Positions 1-6,331 are shown, counted from the stretch's first letter. The stretch is 9,744 nt of DNA from Gammaproteobacteria bacterium (GCA_016927175.1 JAFGNC010000131.1:1-9744), one strand, 5' to 3'. Notes: generated from the letters alone by a model not told the origin. Program-made: numbers and translations.

Positions 1-1333
1 CTCCGAACGCTTCGAAGTAGCGCAGCAACAGCACTGTGTCCGCGAGATAACTGATGTCGATCGGCGACTGCACGCGCTCGCCGACGACCCCGTGCTGGGC
101 GAGCGTCAGTATCGAGATGACGTTGCGGTAGCTCAGATACGTCAGCAGCTCGTGCACGTGCGTCGCGAGGAACCGTTCTTCCGGCATCGCGCTCAGGTAG
201 CCGCTCAGGCTGTCCAGCACGACGCATCTGACGTCTTCCGCTTCCACGGCGTCGACCACCAGATGCGCAAACTGGCCGGGGCTGAACTCCGCAGGGTCGA
301 CCTGCTTCAGACGGATCGTGCCGCTGTCGACGTGAGGACTGATCGGAAGAGAGAGCTTCTCGGTGCGGGACATGAACGTCCGCACCGTCTCGTCGAACAG
401 GAAGAACAGCACTTTTTCGTTTCTGCCCGCGGCATGCAAAGCGTACTGGCTCGCGAGCGTGCTCTTGCCGACACCGGTCGCCCCCATGATCAGCATGCTC
501 GAGCCGAGCTCCGGCCCGCCGCCGAGCAGCTGGTCGAGCTCGCGGATGCCGCTCGAGACCGTCTCCTCGGGGAACTCCTCGAAGTGCTCCGCCGCGACGA
601 GTCTCGGATAAACGGCGACGCCGCCGGTACGGATCGAAAGATCGTGGTAGCCGCCGCGGAACGCAATGCCGCGCATCTTGTGCACGCGCAGGCGCCGGCG
701 CTGACCGCCGTAGTCGGGTGACTCCTGATGGAGCGTCAGGTATCCATGAGTCAGGGCTTCGGCCTGGATATCGCCCGGAGTGTCGCGCGTCATCTCCTGC
801 ATCAGCAGCACCGTGCAGCCGTGCTCGGTGAAGAAATCGCGCAGCGCAAGTATCTGGCGCCGGTAACGCAGCGTGTCGCGCGCGAGGTGCTTGATGTCCG
901 AGAACGGATCGAAAACGATGCGCGCCGGCCGTAGGCGCTCGACCGCGGCGAGAATCGCTCGCGTCGTTTCGTTCAGCTCGACGTCGGCCGGAGAGAAGAA
1001 GGAGTAGTTCTCCTGCGAGCTCAGCACCTCCTGCGACACGACGAGGTTCAGGACTTCGATACCCTCGAGGCTCCAGCCGTGGGATGCCGCCGCCTGCTGC
1101 AGCTCCCTGTCGGTCTCCGACATCGTGATCCACAGGCACTGCTCGCCGCGTCGCCGGCCTTCGAGCAGGAACTGCATGCCGACCGTGCTTTTGCCCGCCC
1201 CGCTCTCGCCTTCGATCAGATAGAGGTGCCCCTCGGGCAGCCCCCCATCGAGCACCTGATCGAGTCCCGGTATTCCGGTCGAAATGCGCTGCGGCGACGG
1301 CGTGGCGTTCTGCCCGTCCGGGGAATCGTCCAT
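1..1333 (-). CDS. KaiC-like double-domain RecA/RAD55-family ATPase (3' end outside window)
   Basis: I translated this frame by hand: 444 codons are open and run off the left edge. It has two tandem KaiC/RecA domains. The first (about residues 15-240) has Walker A GESGAGKST (42-50), Walker B-like hydrophobic strand ending in D142, and a KMRG motif (219-222). The second (about 258 onward) has Walker A GATGVGKST (284-292) and Walker B ending in D374. KaiC proteins are hexameric ATPases. Cyanobacterial KaiC uses paired catalytic Glu residues; here the aligned pairs are S72-E73 and D314-E315. The KaiC phosphosites Ser431/Thr432 align with S428-Y429, so Thr is replaced by Tyr. No kaiA or kaiB is visible. 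I infer a two-component-type signalling or regulatory ATPase rather than a clock protein. The start is the ATG at 1333, with a GGAAAGG purine tract about 11 nt upstream; an in-frame ATG at 1372 would add 13 residues. Family call is firm, function unknown. Confidence 0.88.
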   Translation of the reverse strand, partial: MDDSPDGQNATPSPQRISTGIPGLDQVLDGGLPEGHLYLIEGESGAGKSTVGMQFLLEGRRRGEQCLWITMSETDRELQQAAASHGWSLEGIEVLNLVVSQEVLSSQENYSFFSPADVELNETTRAILAAVERLRPARIVFDPFSDIKHLARDTLRYRRQILALRDFFTEHGCTVLLMQEMTRDTPGDIQAEALTHGYLTLHQESPDYGGQRRRLRVHKMRGIAFRGGYHDLSIRTGGVAVYPRLVAAEHFEEFPEETVSSGIRELDQLLGGGPELGSSMLIMGATGVGKSTLASQYALHAAGRNEKVLFFLFDETVRTFMSRTEKLSLPISPHVDSGTIRLKQVDPAEFSPGQFAHLVVDAVEAEDVRCVVLDSLSGYLSAMPEERFLATHVHELLTYLSYRNVISILTLAQHGVVGERVQSPIDISYLADTVLLLRYFEAFG

Positions 1334-1390
1334 GAAGAGAGCTGCCTTTCCGGAGTCACAAACGAAAAGCATTCTCTCTGCGCGGCGACC

Positions 1391-1423
1391 TTTCGCGCAA
1401 TCGCCTTTCTCAATTGCGCGAAA
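1391..1423. repeat. Perfect inverted repeat, 11-bp arms and 11-nt spacer
   Basis: TTTCGCGCAAT (1391-1401) is exactly matched by its reverse complement ATTGCGCGAAA (1413-1423) around an 11-nt spacer. It ends 57 nt upstream of the chosen start of the KaiC-like gene, or 18 nt upstream of the alternative ATG at 1372. Neither side is followed by a T-run, so it does not look like an intrinsic terminator. An operator for a dimeric regulator or a leader-RNA hairpin are both possible. The symmetry is seen directly; the role is inferred. Confidence 0.75.
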
Positions 1424-1440
1424 CGACGATCATGCAGATC

Positions 1441-1452
1441 GGTAGCGCTACC
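1441..1452. promoter_or_regulatory. 12-bp palindrome resembling a LacI-family operator core
   Basis: GGTAGCGCTACC is a perfect palindrome with a central CG. LacI-family regulators commonly bind palindromes of this kind, often of the form TGGTAGCGCTAACA in GC-rich Gammaproteobacteria, but the flanking T and A are missing here. It lies 107 nt upstream of the KaiC-like start and 18 bp beyond the 33-nt inverted repeat. Operator function is a guess from sequence resemblance only. Confidence 0.35.
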
Positions 1453-1557
1453 TAGTGAACGCCGCGCCTGACGCACGCAGTGAGCAATGGAAGATGAGCC
1501 GTGATGTAAGAACCAACCCGACACAGCAGCAGCGAGCGAATGCCGGACGACCATCCC

Positions 1558-1569
1558 GATCTGCAGATC
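1558..1569. repeat. 12-bp palindrome GATCTGCAGATC with a near-copy at 1428-1440
   Basis: GATCTGCAGATC is perfectly self-complementary. GATCATGCAGATC at 1428-1440 is the same sequence with one inserted base, 130 bp away and immediately beside the 1441-1452 palindrome. The pair could be a spaced regulator site or chance similarity in a short region. Confidence 0.5.
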
Positions 1570-1680
1570 AACGAGAACCGGAAGCGAGTGCTTAACGCGC
1601 CGTCGCCTCGGCCCTGCCGATGGGCGCTCCTGCTCGAGTTTCGGTGCGACGGGATCGGACCGGAACGGACATGTGTTGAT

Positions 1681-1756
1681 TGGTGGGCCGTGTAGGGATC
1701 GAACCTACGACCATCGGATTAAAAGTCCGGTGCTCTACCAACTGAGCTAACGGCCC
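1681..1756 (-). tRNA. tRNA-Lys (anticodon UUU)
   Basis: This is a complete 76-nt tRNA including an encoded 3' CCA. The acceptor arms GGGCCGT and ACGGCCC pair fully. The D-arm region reads TTAGCTCAGTTGGTAGAGC, the anticodon loop is CTTTTAA giving UUU, and the T-arm contains GGTTCGATCCC. It closely resembles Escherichia coli tRNA-Lys. A tRNA-Lys after the tol-pal cluster is a recurrent arrangement in Gammaproteobacteria. It lies 200 nt after queC, and a candidate promoter sits at 1811-1838. The anticodon is not GUN, so this tRNA is not a queuosine substrate despite its que neighbours. Confidence 0.97.
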
Positions 1757-1810
1757 TTGACCATCCTGTGACGGCGGCAACGCAATGGGTGTAATCCCTG
1801 CGGGCAGCGA

Positions 1811-1838
1811 ATGATACCCGATGCGACGCTCGGCACAA
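1811..1838 (-). promoter_or_regulatory. Candidate sigma70 promoter for tRNA-Lys
   Basis: On the minus strand, TTGTGC (1838-1833) and TATCAT (1816-1811) are 16 bp apart. The segment after the -10 (TCGCTGCCCG) is G/C-rich, as is typical of stringently controlled stable-RNA promoters. Transcription would start near 1804, leaving a leader of about 48 nt before the mature tRNA. Read-through from queC is an alternative. This rests on pattern matching alone. Confidence 0.35.
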
Positions 1839-1956
1839 CCCGCGCCGGCCGCCACCGACCGTTCTCCGACGGATCGACGCCGACCGGGCACTCCAACGGC
1901 TCAGGCCGACCTGTCACGTCGCCGGGTCACGCCGACCCTCGGCAGCAGCCGGCCGG

Positions 1957-2634
1957 TCAGCGATAGTAGCGCGTCGGATCGTCGATCCCGGCCGTCGCAA
2001 AACCCTCCCTGCGGAACCGGCACGCGTCGCAGTGCCCGCACGCGCGGCCCTCGCCGTCCGCGCGGTAGCAGGAGACGGTCAGCGAATAATCGACGCCGAG
2101 CGTGGTCCCGCGGCGGATGATTTCGGCCTTCGTCATGTGGATCAGCGGGGCCGCGATCCGCACAGCGTGCCCTTCCACGCCCTGCTTCGTCGCGACGCGC
2201 GCCAGCTCCTGAAACGCGGAGATGAACTCCGGGCGGCAGTCCGGGTAGCCGGAATAGTCGATCGCGTTGACGCCGATGAAAATTGCGGCGGCATCGAGCA
2301 CCTCCGCCCAGGCGAGCCCGAGACTCAGAAACACCGTGTTGCGCGCCGGCACGTAAGTCACGGGTATGCCGCCCCCGCCATGGTCGGGGACGTCGATCGC
2401 CGCATCGGTCAGCGCCGAGCCGCCGAACCGGCCGATCGGGATCGCCAACGTCCGATGTCGAACCGCGCCCCCTGCCGCGGACACCTGCTCTGCCGCCGCA
2501 ATTTCGGCGTTGTGCCGCTGCCCGTAATCGAAGCCGAGCGTATGGCAGTCGTAACCCTCGCTTCTTGCGATCGCCAGCACGGTCGCGGAGTCGAGACCAC
2601 CGGAAAGCAGCACGACCGCGCGAGGGCTCGGCAT
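1957..2634 (-). CDS. queC: 7-cyano-7-deazaguanine (preQ0) synthase QueC
   Basis: The product is 225 residues, about the usual QueC length. QueC converts 7-carboxy-7-deazaguanine, the QueE product, to preQ0 using ATP and ammonia, in the cytoplasm, as part of queuosine synthesis. The N-terminal PP-loop SGGLDS (residues 11-16) binds ATP. A motif FDYGQRH (35-41) and the stretch PVTYVPARNT are typical of the family. Four Cys at 189, 199, 202 and 205 (CGHCDAC context) form the zinc site. I chose the ATG at 2634 because AGGAG lies 6 nt upstream and MPSPRAVVLLSGG begins as QueC proteins do. A longer open frame reaches 2862 but would overlap queE and has no QueC-like sequence there. It follows queE by 29 nt, so the two pathway steps are probably co-transcribed. 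queD and the later queuosine genes are not in this window. Confidence 0.96.
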   Translation of the reverse strand: MPSPRAVVLLSGGLDSATVLAIARSEGYDCHTLGFDYGQRHNAEIAAAEQVSAAGGAVRHRTLAIPIGRFGGSALTDAAIDVPDHGGGGIPVTYVPARNTVFLSLGLAWAEVLDAAAIFIGVNAIDYSGYPDCRPEFISAFQELARVATKQGVEGHAVRIAAPLIHMTKAEIIRRGTTLGVDYSLTVSCYRADGEGRACGHCDACRFRREGFATAGIDDPTRYYR

Positions 2635-2640
2635 CGTTGG

Positions 2641-2645
2641 CTCCT
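2641..2645 (-). promoter_or_regulatory. Ribosome binding site deciding the queC start
   Basis: AGGAG on the minus strand sits 6 nt before the ATG at 2634, in the 29-nt gap after queE. It supports this start over the longer open frame that runs back into queE. Confidence 0.75.
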
Positions 2646-2663
2646 GCACGTGACCGGCCGGGC

Positions 2664-3392
2664 TCAACGCCCGGGGACGTCGCCCCACAGCACCTTGTGC
2701 AGCTGCACCTGCAGCCGCACCGGCAGCCCGTCTTCGAGGATCCAATCGGCGAGAGCACCGGCGCCGAGCTGCTCGTAGCTCGGCGAGAAGAGGACGGTGC
2801 AGCGCAGCTCGCCGTCGGCACGGCGCAGCTCCGCGCGCTGCTGCACGACCGTCCTCGCCCATTCGTAGTCGGCACGATCGCAGATCACGAGCTTCAGTGC
2901 GTCGCGCTCGTTCAGCGCCGCGACGTTGTCCCAGAGGTTACGGCCACATTCGCCGGAGCCCGGCGTCTTGATGTCGACGATGCGGCTGACGCGGCGGTCT
3001 ACCCCGGTGGCATCGATCGCGCCGCTGGTCTCGAGGCACACATCGAAACCGGCGTCGCACAACGCGGCGAGCAGCGATTCGCAGCGCGGCTGCGCGAGCG
3101 GCTCGCCGCCCGTCACACAGACGTGCCGCGCGTTGTAACGCGCGACCTCCGAGACGATTTCGCCGATGCCGCGCCATTCGCCGCCGCCGAAAGCGTAGGC
3201 CGTGTCGCAATACCGGCAGCGCAGCGGGCATCCCGTCAGGCGAACGAAAACGGTGGGCCAGCCGCTGAACTGCGCTTCGCCCTGGATCGAGTGGAAGATC
3301 TCGGTGATCTTCAGCCGATTCTTCTGCTCCGGCACACCGGTGCCGCGTTCTCGCGTCTGCCGAGTCGGCGCATGGACGGGCGGCACGTCCAC
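2664..3392 (-). CDS. queE: 7-carboxy-7-deazaguanine synthase QueE (radical SAM)
   Basis: QueE is a radical S-adenosylmethionine enzyme that contracts the ring of 6-carboxytetrahydropterin to 7-carboxy-7-deazaguanine, the substrate of QueC. Here the iron-sulfur cluster motif is CPLRCRYC, that is CX3CX2C (C55, C59, C62 from the start used). It is preceded by FHSIQGE and FVRLTGC and followed by the SAM-binding TGGEP (94-98). Near the C-terminus, QVQLHKVLWGD is also family-typical. The start is uncertain. No ATG fits. The GTG at 3392 lies 5 nt after the cpoB stop with GGAGG 13 nt upstream. The GTG at 3335 has no clear Shine-Dalgarno but gives an N-terminus (VPEQKNRLKITEIF) of the length usual in homologues. 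The GTG at 3386 is also possible. Enzyme identity is secure; only the first 19 residues are in doubt. Confidence 0.93.
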   Translation of the reverse strand: MDVPPVHAPTRQTRERGTGVPEQKNRLKITEIFHSIQGEAQFSGWPTVFVRLTGCPLRCRYCDTAYAFGGGEWRGIGEIVSEVARYNARHVCVTGGEPLAQPRCESLLAALCDAGFDVCLETSGAIDATGVDRRVSRIVDIKTPGSGECGRNLWDNVAALNERDALKLVICDRADYEWARTVVQQRAELRRADGELRCTVLFSPSYEQLGAGALADWILEDGLPVRLQVQLHKVLWGDVPGR

Positions 3393-3397
3393 CGCAC

Positions 3398-4276
3398 TCA
3401 GCCGGCCTCCTGGGCGATGCGCTCGAGGCGCTGCGCAGCGAGGCGCGCGGCCGTCGTATCCGGATATTCGCGAGCGACCTGCTCGAGCGCCGCGCGCGCC
3501 TGGTCCCACTGCTGCAGCTCGAAGTTGCAGTAGCCGACCTTGAGCAGCGCGTCCGGGATCTTCGCGGACTGCGGATACTCGTCGACGACCTTCTGAAACT
3601 CGGGCAGAGCGGCAGAGAACTGCTGACGCACGTACAGCGTTTCCGCGAGCCAGTACTGCGCGTTGTCCGCCAGCGGGCTGTCGGGGAAGGCCTGGAGGAA
3701 ATTCGAGAAGGCCGTGCCGGCGTCCTCGTAGCGGCGCGCCTGAATCAGATCGAACGCGGTCTGGTAGTTTTCCTGGTCGCTGCCGGAGACCTGGAACTGC
3801 GCGGCCGACACGTCCCCCGACTCCTCGCCCGCGAACTCGACCGGCGGAAACCCGCCGCCAGAATCGCCGCCCGGGCCGGCGGCCGCACCGTCGAATCCGC
3901 CCTGCTGCGGGCCGCCGAAGCCGCCCTGCTGGGCGCCGCCGAAGCCGCCGCCCGGCGCGCCGCCGCGGCCCTGGGATTCGAGCGCCTGCAGGCGCTGGTC
4001 GATGTCGAGATACAGCTGGCGCTGACGATCCGCCGAGCTCTCGGTCTCGAAACGCAGCGTCTCGACCTCGCCCCGCAGAGCCTGCGTCTCGGCCTGCAGC
4101 TGCTCGACCCTGTTCGCGAGCTGGATCAGGCTCTCGTTGTTGACGACGCGCTCGATTCGCATCAGCCGCGCCTCGAGATCCGTCAGGCGAAGATAAACGG
4201 GGTCGTCCGTGGGTGTCAGCGTGCTGCAGCCGGCGACGGCCGCTGCAATCGGTATCAGGGCAATTACGCTTTTCAC
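3398..4276 (-). CDS. cpoB: Cell division coordinator CpoB (YbgF), Tol-Pal associated, lipoprotein-like
   Basis: The product has 292 residues. CpoB is a periplasmic TolA-binding protein that links the Tol-Pal machine to PBP1B during septal peptidoglycan synthesis. Domains in order: signal sequence ending VAGC (C17), a coiled-coil trimerisation segment (about 28-102), a Gly/Gln-rich linker (about 103-142) containing near-identical GGFGGxQQ repeats, and three TPR-like units (about 168-201, 205-238, 242-275). Each TPR has the A..F..F...FPDSPLADNA type pattern found in this family. The start is a GTG at 4276 with GAGGAG 6 nt upstream. It follows pal by 26 nt, and its stop nearly touches queE. The VAGC lipobox suggests a lipid anchor, whereas Escherichia coli CpoB is soluble. 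A signal peptidase I site is the alternative. Confidence 0.95.
   Translation of the reverse strand: MKSVIALIPIAAAVAGCSTLTPTDDPVYLRLTDLEARLMRIERVVNNESLIQLANRVEQLQAETQALRGEVETLRFETESSADRQRQLYLDIDQRLQALESQGRGGAPGGGFGGAQQGGFGGPQQGGFDGAAAGPGGDSGGGFPPVEFAGEESGDVSAAQFQVSGSDQENYQTAFDLIQARRYEDAGTAFSNFLQAFPDSPLADNAQYWLAETLYVRQQFSAALPEFQKVVDEYPQSAKIPDALLKVGYCNFELQQWDQARAALEQVAREYPDTTAARLAAQRLERIAQEAG
3897..3944 (-). repeat. 24-bp tandem repeat in the cpoB linker
   Basis: Two adjacent 24-bp units (3897-3920 and 3921-3944) match at 22 of 24 positions. They encode the GGFGG-A/P-QQ repeat of the CpoB linker. Being in frame and a multiple of three, copy-number change would only alter linker length. Confidence 0.8.
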
Positions 4277-4302
4277 CGCAAGCTCCTCAGGAATTGGGTC
4301 GC

Positions 4303-4839
4303 CTACTGCCGATATACGATTTCGACCCGGCGATTCAGACTGTACGCTTCTTCGTCGCTGCCGAGCGCCGCGGGGCGCTCTTCGCCGTAGCTGACGGTGC
4401 TCAACTGCTCGGCCGAAGCCCCTTGCAGCATTAGGATACGCCGAACGGCCTGCGAGCGCCGCTCTCCGAGGCCGATATTGTACTCGCGGCTGCCGCGCTC
4501 GTCGGCGTGCCCCTCGAGGCGAATGCGGGCTTCCGGGTTCGACGACAGGTACCTGCCGTGTGCGGCCAGCATCTCGTTGTACTGCGCCGGCACCTCGCTC
4601 TGATCGTATTCGAAATAAACGATCAGCTGGTCGAGCAGCGCCTGCTGTCCCCCCGCAGCCCCCTCTTCCTCGAACACGCCGATGCCGCGGCCGTCCGCGC
4701 CGCGTGTATCGGCGCCTTCGGCCGCGCCGCCGCCTTCGGCGCCGGACTCGTAATCGGGCAGAGTGTTCGAACGGCCGCCGCAGCCTGCCAGCGCCAGCGC
4801 GCCGAGGATGCAGGTAAGCATTACGCTGGATCGGACCAT
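4303..4839 (-). CDS. pal: Peptidoglycan-associated lipoprotein Pal
   Basis: The product has 178 residues, close to the usual Pal length. It is an outer-membrane lipoprotein that binds peptidoglycan and, alternately, TolB. The signal peptide ends in lipobox LAGC with C20 as the acylated residue. A Gly/Ala/Glu-rich flexible tether spans about 21-65. The OmpA-like domain (about 68-178) starts VYFEYDQSEV and carries GHADERGSREYNIGLGERR (110-128), which includes the diaminopimelate-contacting Asp (D113) and Arg (R128, assigned by motif). The ATG at 4839 has GAGGAA 7 nt upstream. The 66-nt gap to tolB is AT-rich and may hold extra control. The whole protein contains no lysine. Confidence 0.97.
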   Translation of the reverse strand: MVRSSVMLTCILGALALAGCGGRSNTLPDYESGAEGGGAAEGADTRGADGRGIGVFEEEGAAGGQQALLDQLIVYFEYDQSEVPAQYNEMLAAHGRYLSSNPEARIRLEGHADERGSREYNIGLGERRSQAVRRILMLQGASAEQLSTVSYGEERPAALGSDEEAYSLNRRVEIVYRQ

Positions 4840-4905
4840 TTTGGAATTCCTCGATTTATAAGTTCTTACAAAGCCCTAGCTATTGTTCTTAAAATGCCTC
4901 TAAGG
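4840..4905 (-). promoter_or_regulatory. AT-rich tolB-pal spacer with repeated TAAGAAC
   Basis: This 66-nt gap is markedly AT-rich against GC-rich surroundings. On the minus strand TAAGAAC occurs twice, at 4891-4885 and 4868-4862, spaced 23 bp, and a TATAAA lies at about 4860-4855. No -35 hexamer sits at the right distance from TATAAA. The GAGGAA ribosome site for pal is at 4852-4847. Separate promoters ahead of pal are plausible because Pal is needed in much larger amounts than TolB, but the sequence does not prove one. Confidence 0.3.
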
Positions 4906-6243
4906 TCAAGGACGCGGGAACGGCGACCACGCCGGCTCGCGCACGTCGCCCTCGCCCGACGCGATCCGCTGCTGAATGAGGCCGTCGCTGCTGACCGAAG
5001 CGAGCACGCCTTTGCCGTTCTCGCGGGTCGCGTAGATCAGCACCGCCCCGTTCGGCGCATAGCTCGGCGACTCGTCCTGCTGGCCGTTGCTCAGCACCTG
5101 CGTCAGGCCGTTGTCGGGATCGACGACCGCGATACGGAAATTGCCCTGGTTCTGGTGCACGACCGCGAGCTGCTCGCCGTCCGGCGACACGCGCGGTCGC
5201 GAATTGTAGCTGCCTTCGAACGTGACCCGCTCCGCACGCCCGCCCTCGGAGGACACGTTGTAGATTTGCGGTCCCCCGGATCGGTCGGACGTGAAGTAGA
5301 TGCTCTCCCCGTCCGGCGCCCACGCAGGCTCCGTGTCGATGGCGGGCGAGTTGGTCAGCTGCCGCAGGACCTGATTCGTGATGTCGAGCGTGTAGACGTC
5401 CAGGTTGCCGTCGCGCGACAGCGTCAGCGCGAGCCGGCGGCCGTCCGGCGAGAAGGCCGGCGCGCCGTTGATCCCCTCCCGCGCGGATACGCGCTGGCGC
5501 GTGCCGGTACGCAGCGTCTGCACGTAAATCGCCGACTGATTGCCTTCGAAGGACACGTACGCCAGCCGGCGGCCGTCCGGCGACCACGCCGGCGACATCA
5601 GCGGTTGCGGCGAATCGGCGATGACCTGGGCGTTGGCGCCGTCCGCATCCGCGACGATCAGCTGATACCGCGCAACGCCTGCGGCGTTGCGCTGCTCGCT
5701 GATGTACGCGATCTGCGTGCCGAAGACGCCCTGGATGCCGGTCAGCTCCTCGAACACCATGTCCGCGATACGATGCGCGGTCGCTCGCAGGTCTTCGCCG
5801 GAGCTGGTCAGCCGAAAGCCGAGCAGCTGCTGGCCGCGCAGCACGTCGAAAAGCTGAAAGTGCGCGGTGTAGTCGTCGGGGCCGGACTGGACCAGGCGGC
5901 CGATCACGAGGACGTCCACGTCGCTGACGCGCCAGTCCTGGAAATTGACCTGCACGGGCTCCGTCGGCCGGGCGATCATGTCGGACGGGGGCAGAGGCTC
6001 GAAGCGCCCGCTGTTGGCGAGGTCCGTCGCGACGAGCTCGGCGATGTCGAACGGGGCCGGCCCCGAGCCCTGCCAGCCGAAAGGCACGACCGCGATCGGC
6101 ACGGGGCGCGCGACGCCGCGGCGGATCTCGATGTTCAGCTGCGCATCGGCCGCTGCAGCGCACAAGGCGAGCATGGCCATGACGCCGATGCGCAGCGCGC
6201 GAAGCGGTCCTTCGATTCGTGCCGTTGCGTTTTTTTCAGTCAT
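4906..6243 (-). CDS. tolB: Tol-Pal system periplasmic protein TolB
   Basis: The product is 445 residues. TolB is a periplasmic protein that binds Pal through its beta-propeller and TolA through its N-terminus. The signal peptide has Arg at 15 and 18, a hydrophobic core IGVMAMLALC, and likely cleavage after ADA (34), leaving a mature QLNIEI start. An N-terminal alpha/beta domain (about 35-180) contains IAVVPF and VIGRLV. A six-bladed propeller follows, marked by repeats such as SPAWSPDGRRLAYVS, APAFSPDGRRLALT, EPAWAPDGESIYFTS, RPRVSPDGEQLAV and SPSYAPNGAVLIYAT. I chose the ATG at 6243 (GAGAGG 6 nt upstream). The frame stays open to 6321, but those 26 extra residues are Arg/Pro-rich and lack a ribosome site. 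The gap to tolA is 88 nt. Confidence 0.97.
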   Translation of the reverse strand: MTEKNATARIEGPLRALRIGVMAMLALCAAAADAQLNIEIRRGVARPVPIAVVPFGWQGSGPAPFDIAELVATDLANSGRFEPLPPSDMIARPTEPVQVNFQDWRVSDVDVLVIGRLVQSGPDDYTAHFQLFDVLRGQQLLGFRLTSSGEDLRATAHRIADMVFEELTGIQGVFGTQIAYISEQRNAAGVARYQLIVADADGANAQVIADSPQPLMSPAWSPDGRRLAYVSFEGNQSAIYVQTLRTGTRQRVSAREGINGAPAFSPDGRRLALTLSRDGNLDVYTLDITNQVLRQLTNSPAIDTEPAWAPDGESIYFTSDRSGGPQIYNVSSEGGRAERVTFEGSYNSRPRVSPDGEQLAVVHQNQGNFRIAVVDPDNGLTQVLSNGQQDESPSYAPNGAVLIYATRENGKGVLASVSSDGLIQQRIASGEGDVREPAWSPFPRP

Positions 6244-6249
6244 CGAGAT

Positions 6250-6255
6250 CCTCTC
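6250..6255 (-). promoter_or_regulatory. Ribosome binding site deciding the tolB start
   Basis: GAGAGG on the minus strand lies 6 nt before the ATG at 6243. It favours this start over the in-frame ATG at 6321, which would put an Arg-rich tail before the signal peptide. Confidence 0.65.
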
Positions 6256-6331
6256 GGGGTTAAAAGCGATTCGAGGCCGCCTCGGGCGTGCATTTCTACT
6301 CGGGTCCCGCCGGCCGTTCAAGAAGTTTCGC

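Larger units (their letters stand above)
1334..1680. other. Gene-free region between the KaiC-like gene and tRNA-Lys
   Basis: No convincing gene lies here. The open frames that cross it are out of frame with the KaiC-like gene or antisense to the tRNA. It probably carries the promoter and control region of the KaiC-like gene and the 3' flank of tRNA-Lys. It contains a perfect 33-nt inverted repeat (1391-1423), two perfect 12-bp palindromes (1441-1452 and 1558-1569) and a near-copy of the latter (1428-1440). I found no good sigma70 -35/-10 pair reading into the KaiC-like gene. I also found no hairpin-plus-T-run terminator after the tRNA; a weak 5-bp stem near 1607-1619 has no T-tract. Confidence 0.6.

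Noticed and set aside
1391..1423. The 33-nt inverted repeat as a dif/Xer recombination site
   Set aside because: Xer sites have 11-bp arms with a 6-8 bp centre and a recognisable consensus. Here the spacer is 11 nt and the arm sequence does not match.
1216..1554. Minus-strand 112-codon frame overlapping the start of the KaiC-like gene
   Set aside because: It is out of frame with the KaiC-like protein, whose motifs are unmistakable, and has no recognisable domain.
1681..1756. tRNA-Lys 3' end as an integration site of a genomic island holding the KaiC-like gene
   Set aside because: I saw no integrase, no repeated copy of the tRNA 3' end and no clear composition change in the visible part. The far side lies outside the window.
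1592..1891. Minus-strand open frame spanning the tRNA-Lys
   Set aside because: It overlaps a complete tRNA gene and includes the well-known false peptide that arises from translating tRNA sequence.
6229..6236. A-AAA-AAC slippery heptamer at codons 3-5 of tolB
   Set aside because: The heptamer is in the right phase for -1 frameshifting, but it sits at the very start of the gene, and tolB is intact in frame zero. Probably chance.
6272..6284. Hairpin CGAGGCGGCCTCG (minus strand) in the tolA-tolB gap as a terminator
   Set aside because: The stem is only about 5 bp and the short T-run starts several bases later. tolB needs read-through from upstream, so at most it is a weak attenuator.
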